A stretch of DNA of 14,491 nt from Symbiodinium natans (Eukaryota > Sar > Dinophyceae > Suessiales > Symbiodiniaceae). The stretch is from the NCBI GenBank assembly GCA_905221605.1, contig CAJNDS010001544.1, positions 1 through 14,491 on the forward strand, written 5' to 3'. The notes beneath the pieces were generated by a model. It had not been told where the DNA came from. It worked only from the letters and a program-made list of their open reading frames with translations, and searched no databases. Both the position numbers and the translations under genes were made by a program. Positions 1 through 8,383 of the stretch are shown here, one piece after another (positions within the stretch are counted from its first letter, which is position 1; the number at the start of each line of letters is the position of its first letter).

Positions 1-396
<396 letters not shown>

Positions 397-405
397 ACGC
401 CTGGA

Positions 406-426
406 GGTCTATATGTGGGATAAAAG
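406..426 (+). repeat. Candidate left terminal inverted repeat
   Basis: This 21-bp segment starts 11 bp inside the left CA tract. It matches the reverse complement of 14413-14433 at 16 of 21 positions, including a shared ATGTG core and a TAAAAG end. Its position next to both CA tracts is what makes it more than a chance match. Beyond 21 bp the similarity fades. It could be the tip of a transposable element; a chance AT-rich match is the alternative. Confidence 0.4.
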
Positions 427-689
427 AAATCGATTATCTCTTTGAAAATATGAGGGTTTATGGAAATCCTGGAAATCCATGTGGGTTAGGCTAACCCACT
501 TTTCCTGTGAAGGTAATTAGGCTGGGAGTATGGCACCGTCAGTGCCTGTGATGGACTCATGATGCCGCCGTTGCAAAGAATCAAGCTGGGTCATTTTCAG
601 GCTGTGTCTGGTGCTATGCAACTAGCAAGGAAGACAATGGTGCTCGTCGTGGGTCCATGCCCATGTGCTGTAAAGACAGTGGAAAAAAA

Positions 690-738
690 CCTCCATGGGT
701 TTTGTATCCCATTAGTGGATACAAAACTTCCGTGGAGG
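690..738. repeat. Hairpin: about 20-bp inverted repeat with 7-nt loop
   Basis: The left arm (690-709) and right arm (717-738) are near-perfect reverse complements. Both read CCTCCA-y-GG, then a short variable step, then TTTTGTATCC, around the loop CATTAGT. The right arm is two bases longer. It lies about 300 bp upstream of the first credible start codon of gene A. It could be a foldback mini-element, a transcript hairpin, or a regulatory structure of the upstream region. I see no coding capacity in it. Confidence 0.75.
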
Positions 739-1032
739 GGTTTAGGTTTATGGTTTAGGATCTCCATACACAAATACTATATAGTGTCAGTATGGACATA
801 TATCGTGCCCAAGGGCTAGCTGAATTTCATGTTGTTGGACCCAACTTCTCCCCAACAATGCCTGCGTTTGGCCTGCAGGCTGTGCTGCACTTATGCCTGA
901 ATCATCTAGAAAGGCACCAAATGCTTCCAACATTCCTGAATTACCCCAGTAAGCACATTCCGACATTGACCACTTTGCTAAAGATTCGGTAGTAGACTAG
1001 AATTGCGCCAATGGATTCCATTGGTCTTTTGG

Positions 1033-1373
1033 ATGTCTGATTCAGATGCAGAAGCCGATTTGCGTCCTCCAAAGGAAGCAGCAAAGACTGTGCAGGGGCT
1101 GCATCAACTTATTCAAGAGCAGGCTATATGGGACCTCCAGGATCGTGCCAGGATGCTGGAACGTATTTATGCACTTGAAGCTCAATTGAAGGTGCTGCAA
1201 GAGGATTTACCTGAGTGGGCCAATCAATTGCAGCAGCGGCTTCATGAAGTGGAGGCCCAGCAGAGAAGCTCTTTGACGATACTCTCCAGAATCCAGAGCT
1301 CTCTTTCACGCTGTTTTTCAAGTGTGGCCAGGGAGGTCTTGACTGGCAGTGGGGATTCGGATAATTTGGCATC
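1033..1373 (+). CDS. Gene A exon 1: acidic start followed by coiled coil
   Basis: The ATG at 1033 opens an MSDSDAEAD start. About 80 residues of heptad-like Leu/Glu/Gln-rich sequence follow (for example RARMLERIYALEAQLKVLQ), a probable coiled coil for self-association. The frame would stop at a TGA at 1375-1377, but the sequence at 1374 reads GTGAGT, a textbook 5' splice site. I therefore end the exon at 1373 in phase 2 (113 codons plus two bases). An upstream in-frame TTG at 1003 gives no better start. No catalytic motif is visible. If the splice site is not used, this is a complete 114-residue small protein. Confidence 0.65.
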
Positions 1374-4300
1374 GTGAGTCGCTTGGGATTGAAAGCGAAA
1401 GCGAAAACGCGCCATTCTATAAGAAAGAAAGCTTGCGATTCTGTAGCTGTCGAGATACAGAAGTAGTGTTGTGCAATTAAGAGACCTCCTCCATTCGATT
1501 CAGCTGCTATGCCCGGCCAAGGTAGGTTAGGAAGATGTGGTGATGCACATCGGTGCCGATCTGCTGCTTCCAATTCGTGGCTCTTTTCATCATCTCATGT
1601 GACAGTGTTCGCACACATGTGCAGTATTTTAACCTAGTTGCGGAAGATATCTTATAAGATTGAGGTTCAGCCACAAAATGAAATCATAGTGGTTTTGTTT
1701 AGATGAGGGTTTGTTTTTGCGATATCTTGCAAGCTGGTGGAGGGGGGGGGAGGGGGCAGGACGGTCGCAAAAATAGGTTTGCTGGCTGTACTGATCGATG
1801 GTCTCCTCGATGCTGGGCTTCGTGAGGCTGGGCCCGGGGCAGTGCTTGCTTCGATGCACGAAGATAGCCGAAACAACCACCTAGCAGAAGGATGGACTTA
1901 TATTTGACCACCTGCCTGCAGGTGGAATGATCCTTCTTTGCGGGAGAAGGACTTGAGCCAACATGGCTGCGACCCCAGTCTTTGTTCCCCTAAACCCTAA
2001 ACCCTAAACCCTTAAATCCTCAGCCCTTGGATATCCCAAACCCTTAGATCCAAACTATAAATCCCAAACTATTAATCTCAAACCCGAAAATCTAAAACTG
2101 AACCCTCACAAAAAGTCGGCTAGCCGAACCCTTTACCTTCCACATATTTCTGGAACCAGCTAGCATGCAACAACTCTGTAGCTGCCACGTTGCATTCAAG
2201 TCTAAGACATTACGCTGGACCCTATAGGTTTCTCACACAAGCCATAGATCTAGAACCAGTCGAATTAGGAAGAAACTCTGGAGACCTCGCTGTTTGCAAC
2301 TAGGATATTCATTTCTTGGGTAAAGAATGAACAATTTAAGTTTCGCCCAGGTCAAGACGGGCAGATCAACGCTGGCGGGTCTCTTTGAAGATTCAGGTGC
2401 GACCACCCATGCTTTTTGCACCAGGGCTGTCTGTTCATGTGCTGATATCTGCAATAGAGTTAATGGGCTGACCCTGGCTGTGCTTGCTTGCTGTTTGGGG
2501 TGGTTGCTAGTTGCTAGTGGTTGTTACTGTTTGCTGGCTGTAAAGCTTGAATGCCACAGCGTTTTGCTTGATTTCAAACAAAGTGCCTGGACGTGGCCGG
2601 TGGTAGGGCCTGGCAATAGGACCTAGCAATGCAGAGTCTCTTGCAGGGCCTTGGGCTACATGTCTAGAAATAAGACACTTAATCTTTCACATCCCCTCTC
2701 ATCCTCATTCTTCGATCAACTGCCTAGTACCTGCGACTTGCTGGCCATTATAGGGCTGCTTCAGTGGGCCATGTCGACTTTACCGAGCGAGTTCGAGGAG
2801 ACCCCACTGGAGTTCAGCGAGGAGGCTGTGCGCATTTCCCGGGCCTTTCAAGAGGAAGTTACGATTCAGCATGTGCCTTGCTGAAACCGAGTTTGTTGCC
2901 AGTGTTGCATTTGTTGTGATGGAAACTCAAACATTGCAGCTAAGCTTGGCTTCAACCTTTTGATTGACCGAAGTGGCAAGCTACTGATGAAGAAGAAGGC
3001 TGTCTTCAACAGAGACATTGCCATTAATGCTAGAGTGCCTAGGCTTTGATGGGAATGGGGTTTTCTTATGTTGTGATTTCTTGGCTGTGGCTCCTGCTGC
3101 AGCCGATTCCCAGGCAATCTCTGCGGTGATGAGGGCCTCGGGAGATCGTCGGCGGTATTCTTCGCATGTGATAGCGCATGGGATTTTGCATTGGTATGGC
3201 GCTACAAGCCAAATGCCCCGAGGGATCAGTGTTAACTGCAGTTCTGTACGGGATTGGGCGCTGAGAACGGGCAATGCCTTACGCAAGCTGGCCTTTGGCT
3301 CAGTACATACTGAAATCATTGAAACCACAAGTCTTTCTAGGAGGCCCCATGTAATATGTTGCCCGTGTAGCCTGGACTTAGGCGACAAAGCTGAAAGAGC
3401 TTTGTCGGCGGACAGACCAATCTCATGATAAAGCCCTGGCAGAATTGAAGCAAGAAGTACTTCCCTATCTTCCTCCACCGAAAGTTGTGAAGTCCAAGAA
3501 GTGTGCTGATCCTTGATGCATTATGTAAATTTGCCACCTTCTTCTTGACCTTACTCCACCCCCCCCCCCCCTGCCCCCTCCAGTTCCCGGCCAAATAAGA
3601 GAACACCCTAGCCTTGGGGATAGGTAGGCCTTATACATGAACATTGCCTCCTGGCCTTCAGGATACATCCGAAGCGGTGGACTCCAAGAAGGTCTTCCCG
3701 ATCTCGCCGAAGGTGGAAATTGCGAGCCTTCAGAGATTGAGTAGCTTCGAGTCTGCTGTCACGCCGGTTCCGAAGCTTGAAGCTTATGACCCCACCATTA
3801 GGGTTTAGGGTTTAGGGTTTAGGGTTTAGGATTTAGGGTTTAGGGTTTAGGGTTTAGGGTTTAGGGTTTAGGGTTTAGGGTTTAGGGTTTAGGGTTTAGG
3901 GTTTAGGGCCTAAATAGGGTCTACAGGGTCAAGATATAGGGTTTAAGGTTTAGGGTGTAGTGTTTAGGGTTTAGGGTTTAGGGTTTCTCTTTGTATGGTA
4001 CTGAAGCTGGCTCAGGCTCCCAAGAAGCCCAGCTCTACTTTGGATACACCGCCCAAGATCGATCTGGTTCGCCTGAAGCAGCTTGTATGTACATATTGTT
4101 TGAATGGAGTTGCAAGTATTCTTGCTGCTTTGATTTTTGAGGGTGTCAAGGCAGTGTCTTGTAGCCTACAAGGAGCATTGTCGACACTGTGAAGACCGGT
4201 GACACTCAGCCGAAACCATCTGTGGCCGAAGTGGTGGCCAAGCTCCAAGCCAGCAGGTGTTCCGAAACAAACAAGTATGTCTTGCCACAGCAGGCTTCGT

Positions 4301-5027
4301 GTCTGCACTAGTGAATTTCTTTAATGGCCAGAAAGCAAATTTGATTTGCAAAGCTGAATCCAATTTCTATAAATCAACCCGCAGCCCTGAATGTTTCGAA
4401 AGGTTTTGGACAGCCTGCAGAAGGTGTCCCTGGATGCGAAGCCTTTCCGCCCGTGTCTGCAGTGCCATGTCAGCATTGCAGAAGGAATTTAACTGAGTAT
4501 GTTCGAGGGGTGACCCATATATATCACTGCAATTTACCATTGTTTGGCAGTAAATCGAAATAAGGTACAAGAATGATGATTATGTGAGTGGTGATGAAGA
4601 AGAGAAGATTGACGCCAACGATGATGCTGCAGTGTCTTGCAAGAAAGTGCTGAGCAAGAAGAAGAAGAAGAAGAAGACTTCTAAAAGCAAGAAAGGTAGC
4701 AACAGGCGGGGCCCAGAGATCAGAGACGATGACATGGATAAGGGTGAGCCAGGCCAACAGAAGAGGGCTGAAATTGAAAAGGGCCTTAGGGACCCAGGTT
4801 GCAAGTACAATCCTGGGTCTTTCAGGGAGGCCCGACTGGAGTTCATCTACAACAAGATGGAGGCAGAGGGCCTGCGTTTCATGGAGGCGGCAAAGCTTTG
4901 GATGCCCAGTTCTGAGCGGGCTTCCATGCTTCGAGGTTTGTCGAGCACTGAGCTTGCTCGAAGGCGGTTTGTTCCGGCCAAGAATCCCAGGCCTAGGAAG
5001 GTTAGCAAGGGAGCCCAGCAGGCATGA
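1033..5027 (+). CDS. Gene A: multi-exon dinoflagellate protein, coiled coil plus Lys-rich C-terminal module
   Basis: Gene-level model of about 560 residues. Read by eye, the exons are approximately 1033-1373, 1922-1983, 2351-2396, 2765-2872, 2945-3034, 3134-3228, 3382-3486, 3662-3802, 4016-4084, 4165-4274, 4403-4452 and 4565-5027. Support comes from open frames with GC-rich third positions bounded by GT and AG, with intron phases that agree at 1373/1922, 2872/2945, 3034/3134, 3486/3662, 3802/4016, 4084/4165 and 4452/4565. Phases do not agree around 1983/2351/2396/2765, 3228/3382 and 4274/4403, so an exon is missed there, a site is misread, or the gene carries indels. The function is unknown. 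The N-terminus is a coiled coil, and the C-terminus is basic and then a compact helical module. One intron is made of telomere repeats. It is unproven that the first exon belongs to the same transcript as the rest. Confidence 0.6.
1922..2396 (+). CDS. Gene A candidate exons 2 and 3
   Basis: After the acceptor CTGCAG ending at 1921, the phase-2 continuation from exon 1 reads S-W-N-D-P-S-L-R-E-K-D-L-S-Q-H-G-C-D-P until a GT at 1978 or 1984. A second short exon, 2351-2396, follows a CCCAG acceptor and reads VKTGRSTLAGLFEDS before a GT at 2397. The phases between these two, and from the second to the following exon, do not match in this reading, so the models are tentative. The intron between them contains CCCTAAA telomere-like sequence. 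Confidence 0.4.
1988..2110 (-). repeat. CCCTAAA telomere-like tract in gene A intron
   Basis: Starts with about two and a half exact CCCTAAA units at 1988-2010, then decays through CCCTTAAATCC, CCCTTAGATCC, AACTATAAATCCC and AACCCGAAAATC variants to about 2110. It is the opposite orientation to the array at 3798-3986. It lies between two candidate exons of gene A. The graded decay suggests an old insertion or expansion rather than a functional chromosome end. Confidence 0.75.
2765..3228 (+). CDS. Gene A exons 4-6
   Basis: The exons are 2765-2872, 2945-3034 and 3134-3228. The first two introns are phase 0 with GT...AG ends (GTGCCT at 2873 and GTGCCT at 3035). Exon 4 reads SEFEETPLEFSEEAVRISRA and on to an EEVTIQ end. 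Exon 5 reads LGFNLLIDRSGKLLMKKKAV followed by FNRDIAINAR. Exon 6 contains a Trp/Tyr-rich stretch, ACDSAWDFALVWRYKPNAPR. Exon 6 may instead start at 3103 after a more pyrimidine-rich acceptor, but the phase would then clash. No known domain was recognised. Confidence 0.5.
3382..4274 (+). CDS. Gene A exons 7-10, charged linker region
   Basis: The exons are 3382-3486, 3662-3802, 4016-4084 (or from 4007) and 4165-4274. The three introns between them are phase 0 and GT-AG. The encoded sequence is hydrophilic and Lys/Pro/Ser-rich: ATKLKELCRRTDQSHDKALA, DTSEAVDSKKVFPISPKVEI, APKKPSSTLDTPPKIDLVRL, RSIVDTVKTGDTQPKPSVAE. It looks like a disordered linker with short helices. The intron 3803-4015 consists almost wholly of TTTAGGG repeats, and its donor GTTTAG lies within the repeat itself. 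A run of 13 or so Cs near 3558-3571 sits in the preceding intron. Confidence 0.6.
3798..3986 (+). repeat. Interstitial TTTAGGG telomere array inside an intron
   Basis: There is a partial TTAGGG at 3798, then 15 contiguous 7-bp units from 3804 to 3908. All are exact except one TTTAGGA at 3825-3831. A degenerate stretch (3909-3958) and about four more units to 3986 follow. TTTAGGG is the telomere repeat of plants and dinoflagellates. Coding exons of gene A lie immediately on both sides, so this is an internal array, not a chromosome end. Confidence 0.97.
4403..5027 (+). CDS. Gene A final exons: Lys-rich segment and conserved C-terminal helical module
   Basis: Exon 4403-4452 reads VLDSLQKVSLDAKPFRP. 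It is joined (phase 2, GTGTCT donor at 4453, TAAG acceptor at 4563-4564) to 4565-5027. The last exon reads YKNDDYVSGDEEEKIDAN, then a poly-Lys tract (seven Lys), then a charged region. It closes with a module of about 55 residues that holds REARLEFIYNKMEAEGLRF, KLWMPSSERASMLRG and ELARRRF. This resembles a repeated module in dinoflagellate proteins as I recall them: R..FI..KM..EG....A...W..S..R...L..........ELARRRF. The stop is TGA at 5025-5027. Poly-Lys plus an acidic patch suggests nuclear location. The molecular function is unknown. Confidence 0.7.
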
Positions 5028-5446
5028 GTTTCATGCCTGAGGTCATGTGCTAGATTTGTGACTTAGAAAAATCTCGGGTTTAGCAGTTGCAGAAGAATCC
5101 AGGATGTCTCGATGGTTCCCGTGGCTTTGATTTTAATTGTTTGCACGTCTGCGCTGAATGTGTGCACATCTGTCGGCATGGTTGTGGAATCTCCCACCCC
5201 CGCCAAGCAATTAAGTTAGATGTGATCGTGCTCTTTGCCAGAGTGGCATGGAGATTGCAAACCTTGCTCTGCGATAGCAGCTGCAAATGGTGCTTCAGAA
5301 TTGTGCTCTCTACCTTATACGTGTGTTTCGTTTGATCAGGATTGACATACTGCGAAGGAGCATGCAGTGTGTGTGATGAGTGGTTTTTTGGCTGCGACGC
5401 GATCTGTTGGCCTTTTCTTAGCCATGGTTGTCGCCGAGCTCCTGCA
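5028..5446. other. Intergenic spacer between genes A and B
   Basis: No convincing coding sequence is present. Short open frames on both strands lack coding bias. A pyrimidine-rich stretch ending in AG at 5420 (GGCCTTTTCTTAG) is a plausible trans-splice acceptor for gene B, because dinoflagellate mRNAs receive a spliced leader. The spacer would then contain the 3' end of gene A and the upstream region of gene B. Confidence 0.4.
5408..5421 (+). promoter_or_regulatory. Candidate spliced-leader acceptor upstream of gene B
   Basis: A short polypyrimidine run followed by TTAG sits about 27 nt upstream of the chosen ATG (5447). A non-productive ATG at 5424 lies between the two in another frame. This assignment rests on the known use of spliced-leader trans-splicing in dinoflagellates, not on a leader sequence seen here. 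Confidence 0.25.
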
Positions 5447-6229
5447 ATGGAGGGCCCCTGTGCCAGTAGTTCTGTTGTCTGTCCTTCTGAACTTCCACCC
5501 AAGACTCCACCACAAACAGGACTGGTTTGAACGACTCTGCTCCTGAATGTTCTGGGTTCCATGTAGGATGCTTGCTCCCCCCCCCCCACCTTCCTTGCCT
5601 GCCAGGACTATGATTTTGTGGAACTCTATAGTGGATCTGGAGAGGTGAGCAGCAAGCTGCGACAGGAGCATTGGGGTTGGGAGGGCTGTGATCATCAGTT
5701 TGTTTGGATGAGAAGGAAATGTTGGTTTGCAGTTGCCAGGAGGGACTGGATGGAGCTTCAGTTGATATCATGGAGCAGCCTTCGAATATGGACTTGACAG
5801 GGGAAGTTGGGTTTGCCTTGGCCTTGAACAGTATACTCCGCCTACGGCCGGGAGGAGTGGTAGCTGGGCTTTGTTGTGAAAGCTTCTCGATGGTGTGGCT
5901 TGTAGCAAATTGGGAGTGTGTTGAAAACCAGTGATTTATGTCCAGGGGCCTGTGAAACCAGTTCTTGCTGCGCGCAAAGGGTTTTGCAGTTGTTCTTCTT
6001 GAAGTTTGCCATATGTGAATCTGCTCCCTTTGCAAGGTCCCGATCGGTTTCCGGTCCCTCCGCAATATTTCCTCTCGGCAACGAGGGGTACGAGTTTGTC
6101 AGTAGAGGGAATTTGCTGCTATCAAGGACCCTCTTTCTGCTGCTGGTTGCGGCTTGCAGGGGCTGTCGTTTCTTACTGGAACAACCCCATGGCTCCTGTC
6201 TCGACAACCACCCCCGCTGGCAGTGGTTT
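5447..6229 (+). CDS. Gene B: divergent C5-methyltransferase-like protein (fragment or partial model)
   Basis: The exons are about 5447-5524, 5606-5644, 5740-5892 and 6037-6229. The first two introns are phase 0 and GT-AG (GTTTGA and GTGAGC donors). Ordered motifs: DYDFVELYSGSGE at 5606-5644 resembles the SAM-binding motif I (F-x-G-x-G). GLCCESFSM at 5866-5892 resembles the catalytic motif IV (PCQ.FS). SRGNLLLSRTLFLLL at 6101-6145 followed by FLLEQP near 6170-6187 resembles motifs V and VI (D.RG.L...FLLENV). HPRWQWF closes the exon. The order and spacing match cytosine-5 DNA methyltransferases, although the canonical Pro-Cys is Cys-Cys and ENV is EQP. I recall homologues as an abundant uncharacterised dinoflagellate family (EQP..S...HPR..WF). 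The phase between exons 3 and 4 does not match, so a small exon in 5893-6036 is probably missing. No downstream target-recognition domain was found with confidence. Confidence 0.6.
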
Positions 6230-7240
6230 GTGGGAGACCATGGTGGACCACGGAATACTGGGGAACGATTGGCTGATATATGTGTTGCTTTGGCAGCAAA
6301 GCTGAATGAAGGCCACTAAAAGGGAAATGGTTGTTTTGGAAGGGAATAGGTAATTTCAGGACTAAATGTAGGGAACTGTTCTTTCGTTAGCCTCAGTGTT
6401 GCAAAGCCCTTAGATGGCCTGCCGGAAAGCACCCGTGAAAATGCGGGCAATGCAGGGTATAAGCCGGGAAAAGGGGGTTAAACCGCGTGATTCACGTGAA
6501 CGGGTTTTGAAGGTACTTTTCTGCATATAGTCTTGCTTTCTGGCCAATTCGCTCCTTAATTAACTTCCGTGGCAAGAAGCACACTAAGCGCGGAGATGTC
6601 TCACGAAATGAAAAATCAGTGCGAGCTGCTGGGCTTTGCTTTTTGCAAAGAACTTCCAATTGTCGGTGCCCCCCCATTGGCCAGTTATAAATTCGGCCAT
6701 TACTCAGAGTCTACAGTGTGTTTCCTGATTGAATCCCTTTTCATGGCCCTTTTTGGGCCCGAGATTCCCGCGGATTCCCCGGTGATTCCCTGTGATCCAC
6801 GGGATCCCCACGTGAACCCCAGTGAACCCTGTGAAACCCGTGAACCCCGTGAACCCCGTGAACCCCGTGAACCCCGTGAACCCCGTGAACCCCGTGAACC
6901 CTGTGAACCCGTGAACCCCGTGAACTGGTTGAACCCTGTGAACCCCGTGAACACTTTTAAATCTGATATCAAATCTGTCTGCAGCCCCCCGAAAACCTTT
7001 GACCTCTGAATTTTGTGAATCCTGTTTTGCATGTGCTCTTGGCTTCTCATATTCTGCTTCTTTGGTCCTGTGCATCGTGTGCGACCACAATCCCTCCTAT
7101 GTCAGTCACCTCAAAACCCTACACCCCAACCCCGACCGAACCCTGAAAGTGCCATACACGTTGCGCTGCATGCTGCTTTCCAGGATTGCAAATTATGATG
7201 TTGCTGCATGCTGCCTAGCATCAGGCTGATCAGCTCTCGG
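6230..7240. other. Region without a confident gene, containing a 9-bp tandem array
   Basis: GTGGGA at 6230 looks like the donor that closes the last clear exon of gene B. A weak candidate continuation near 6560-6600 reads FRGKKHTKRG, which is reminiscent of a GKTPKR-like motif after the EQP block in the family as I recall it. It has no supporting phase information. The rest is the GTGAACCCC array and AT/GC-mixed sequence with no coding bias. Loose CCCTAAA/CCCCAACC words occur at 7112-7145. Confidence 0.5.
6759..6955. repeat. GTGAACCCC 9-bp tandem repeat with degenerate flanks
   Basis: Six perfect GTGAACCCC units run from 6840 to 6893. One-base variants follow (GTGAACCCT, GTGAACCC, GTGAACTG, GTTGAACCCT, GTGAACAC) to about 6955. 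To the left, from about 6759, related but older variants appear: GATTCCC, then GTGATTCCC, GTGATCCAC, GGATCCCC, GTGAACCCC and GTGAAACCC. The period is a multiple of three, so long open frames arise on both strands (Arg-Glu-Pro on +; Phe-Thr-Gly or Gly-Ser-Arg on -). These are side effects of the repeat. Confidence 0.95.
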
Positions 7241-7253
7241 TCTTGTTTACCAG
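7240..7253 (+). promoter_or_regulatory. Candidate spliced-leader acceptor upstream of gene C
   Basis: TCTTGTTTACCAG, a pyrimidine-rich run ending in CAG at 7253, lies 17 nt upstream of the ATG at 7271. This is the expected layout for a trans-splice acceptor in a dinoflagellate gene with a short 5' untranslated region. It could also be an ordinary cis acceptor if gene C begins further upstream. Confidence 0.35.
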
Positions 7254-7270
7254 GATAGACAAGGCACGTC

Positions 7271-8383
7271 ATGGCGCCTGCTCAGAGCAGGCCTTCCTCT
7301 GATGCTGCAGAGCTAAAGTGCGAGCGAAACCAGCGCATCAATGCTGCCTTGGCTCGTGGCAATGCTTTGAAGAAAGCAAAGGAGCAGAAAGAGCAAACAT
7401 ACACCAAGGACACCTTGCTCCTAGAGGATGGTTCGTGTACCATCACTTTGGGGTCTCTCATGGAATCTGAGCAGCTGGACTTTGCAAAGGCGGTGCAAGT
7501 AATGCATCAGTTCCGTGCTGAGGCCTCTCCTGCAGCCAAGGTGCCCGAACATCCCAAGCAACCAGCTGAGTTGCCCAAGCCTGCAGCAAAGGGGGGTCTC
7601 AAGATTGCCCCAACGAAGCCCCTGAGCCCACAAACATCCCCAGCAGAGTCAGTGGAAACGCAAGCAACCGGTTGACCCCGAAAGCAAGCCAGTGTCAGCC
7701 GAACCAGAAGCAAAAGCAAAGCCCCAGGCCAAGCAGGAAAAGCCCAAGCCCGTAGAACCCTTAGCTGAGGAAATGCCTGAACCCTCTGAGCCCTCAGCTG
7801 CCCCAGTGCCAAAGAAGAAAAGCAAGAAAGCCCAGAAGCCCGACACAGCAATGCCCCTTCCCGAGCCGACCCCCCTGCCAGAGCCAACCCCTGTGTGTGA
7901 AGCCGCTGATGAAGCTTTGGGGGAGGGGGGTGATGTGGATCAGGGCTCGAAGAAGCCCAAGGTGTCGAAGAAGAAGAAGTCGAGAAAGGCTGGAAAAAAG
8001 GGAAAGGCCAAGAAGGGAGGGTTGCCAAAACTCAGGAAGCTCGAGGCCAAGGAGGACCTGGAGGCTGAGAGTGGGGAGGAAAATCAGGAGGATGATGAGG
8101 TTCCGAAGGCCGACGAAACTATCAGGGGCACGGAGGAATACAACAGGGAGATTCAACAGTTGATCGATGAAATCGATGACCAGGTCGCTGGTGATAAAGG
8201 ACATGAAAACGCTGTGGAAGGGGAGGGTACGCCGCTTGAGACGACCGAGGCCCCCAAACGCAGGCACTCCAAGAAGCGACCTGCGAGCCCGTTGCCAGTG
8301 GGTGGTGATGAGGGCATGAATGAACAGGTTTGGGACCAGGATGCCCAGCCCAGTTTCGAGGAGTCCCACCTCCATGGGGGTTG
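7271..8383 (+). CDS. Gene C exon 1: low-complexity Lys/Glu/Pro-rich N-terminus with frameshift
   Basis: The ATG at 7271 starts MAPAQSRPSSDAAELK. A short helical region with ALARGNALKKAKEQKEQ follows, then Pro/Ala/Lys-rich sequence. The first frame stops at 7673-7675. The same style of composition continues without a break in the frame one base later, open from 7626, to a TAA at 8385-8387. That second part carries PEPT/EPSEPSAAP stretches, several Lys clusters (KKKSKKAQK, KKKKSRKAGKKGKAKK, with NLS character) and an acidic end. The sequence at 8384 reads GTAACT, a donor. Splicing there rather than stopping gives a Trp codon with 8490. The likely role is a disordered, nuclear, nucleic-acid-binding tail. 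Confidence 0.65.

Noticed and set aside
3798-3986. True chromosome end or telomere
   Set aside because: Coding exons of the same gene lie on both sides, and only about 19 units are present, so it is interstitial.
5424-5550. ATG at 5424 (MVVAELLQWRAP...) as the start of gene B
   Set aside because: Its frame is out of phase with the next exon at the GT donor 5525, whereas the frame of ATG 5447 is in phase.
5418-6207. Minus-strand open frames opposite gene B
   Set aside because: The + strand carries recognisable ordered motifs and splice sites across the same interval. The minus frames have no motif.
6569-7009. Open frame on + with an Arg-Glu-Pro repeat protein
   Set aside because: The open frame is created by the 9-bp GTGAACCCC array, needs a non-ATG start and has no coding character outside the repeat.
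6700-7090. Minus-strand frames with Gly-Ser-Arg and Phe-Thr-Gly repeats, collagen- or adhesin-like at first sight
   Set aside because: Both are the complementary readings of the same 9-bp tandem repeat. No signal peptide or flanking domain is present.
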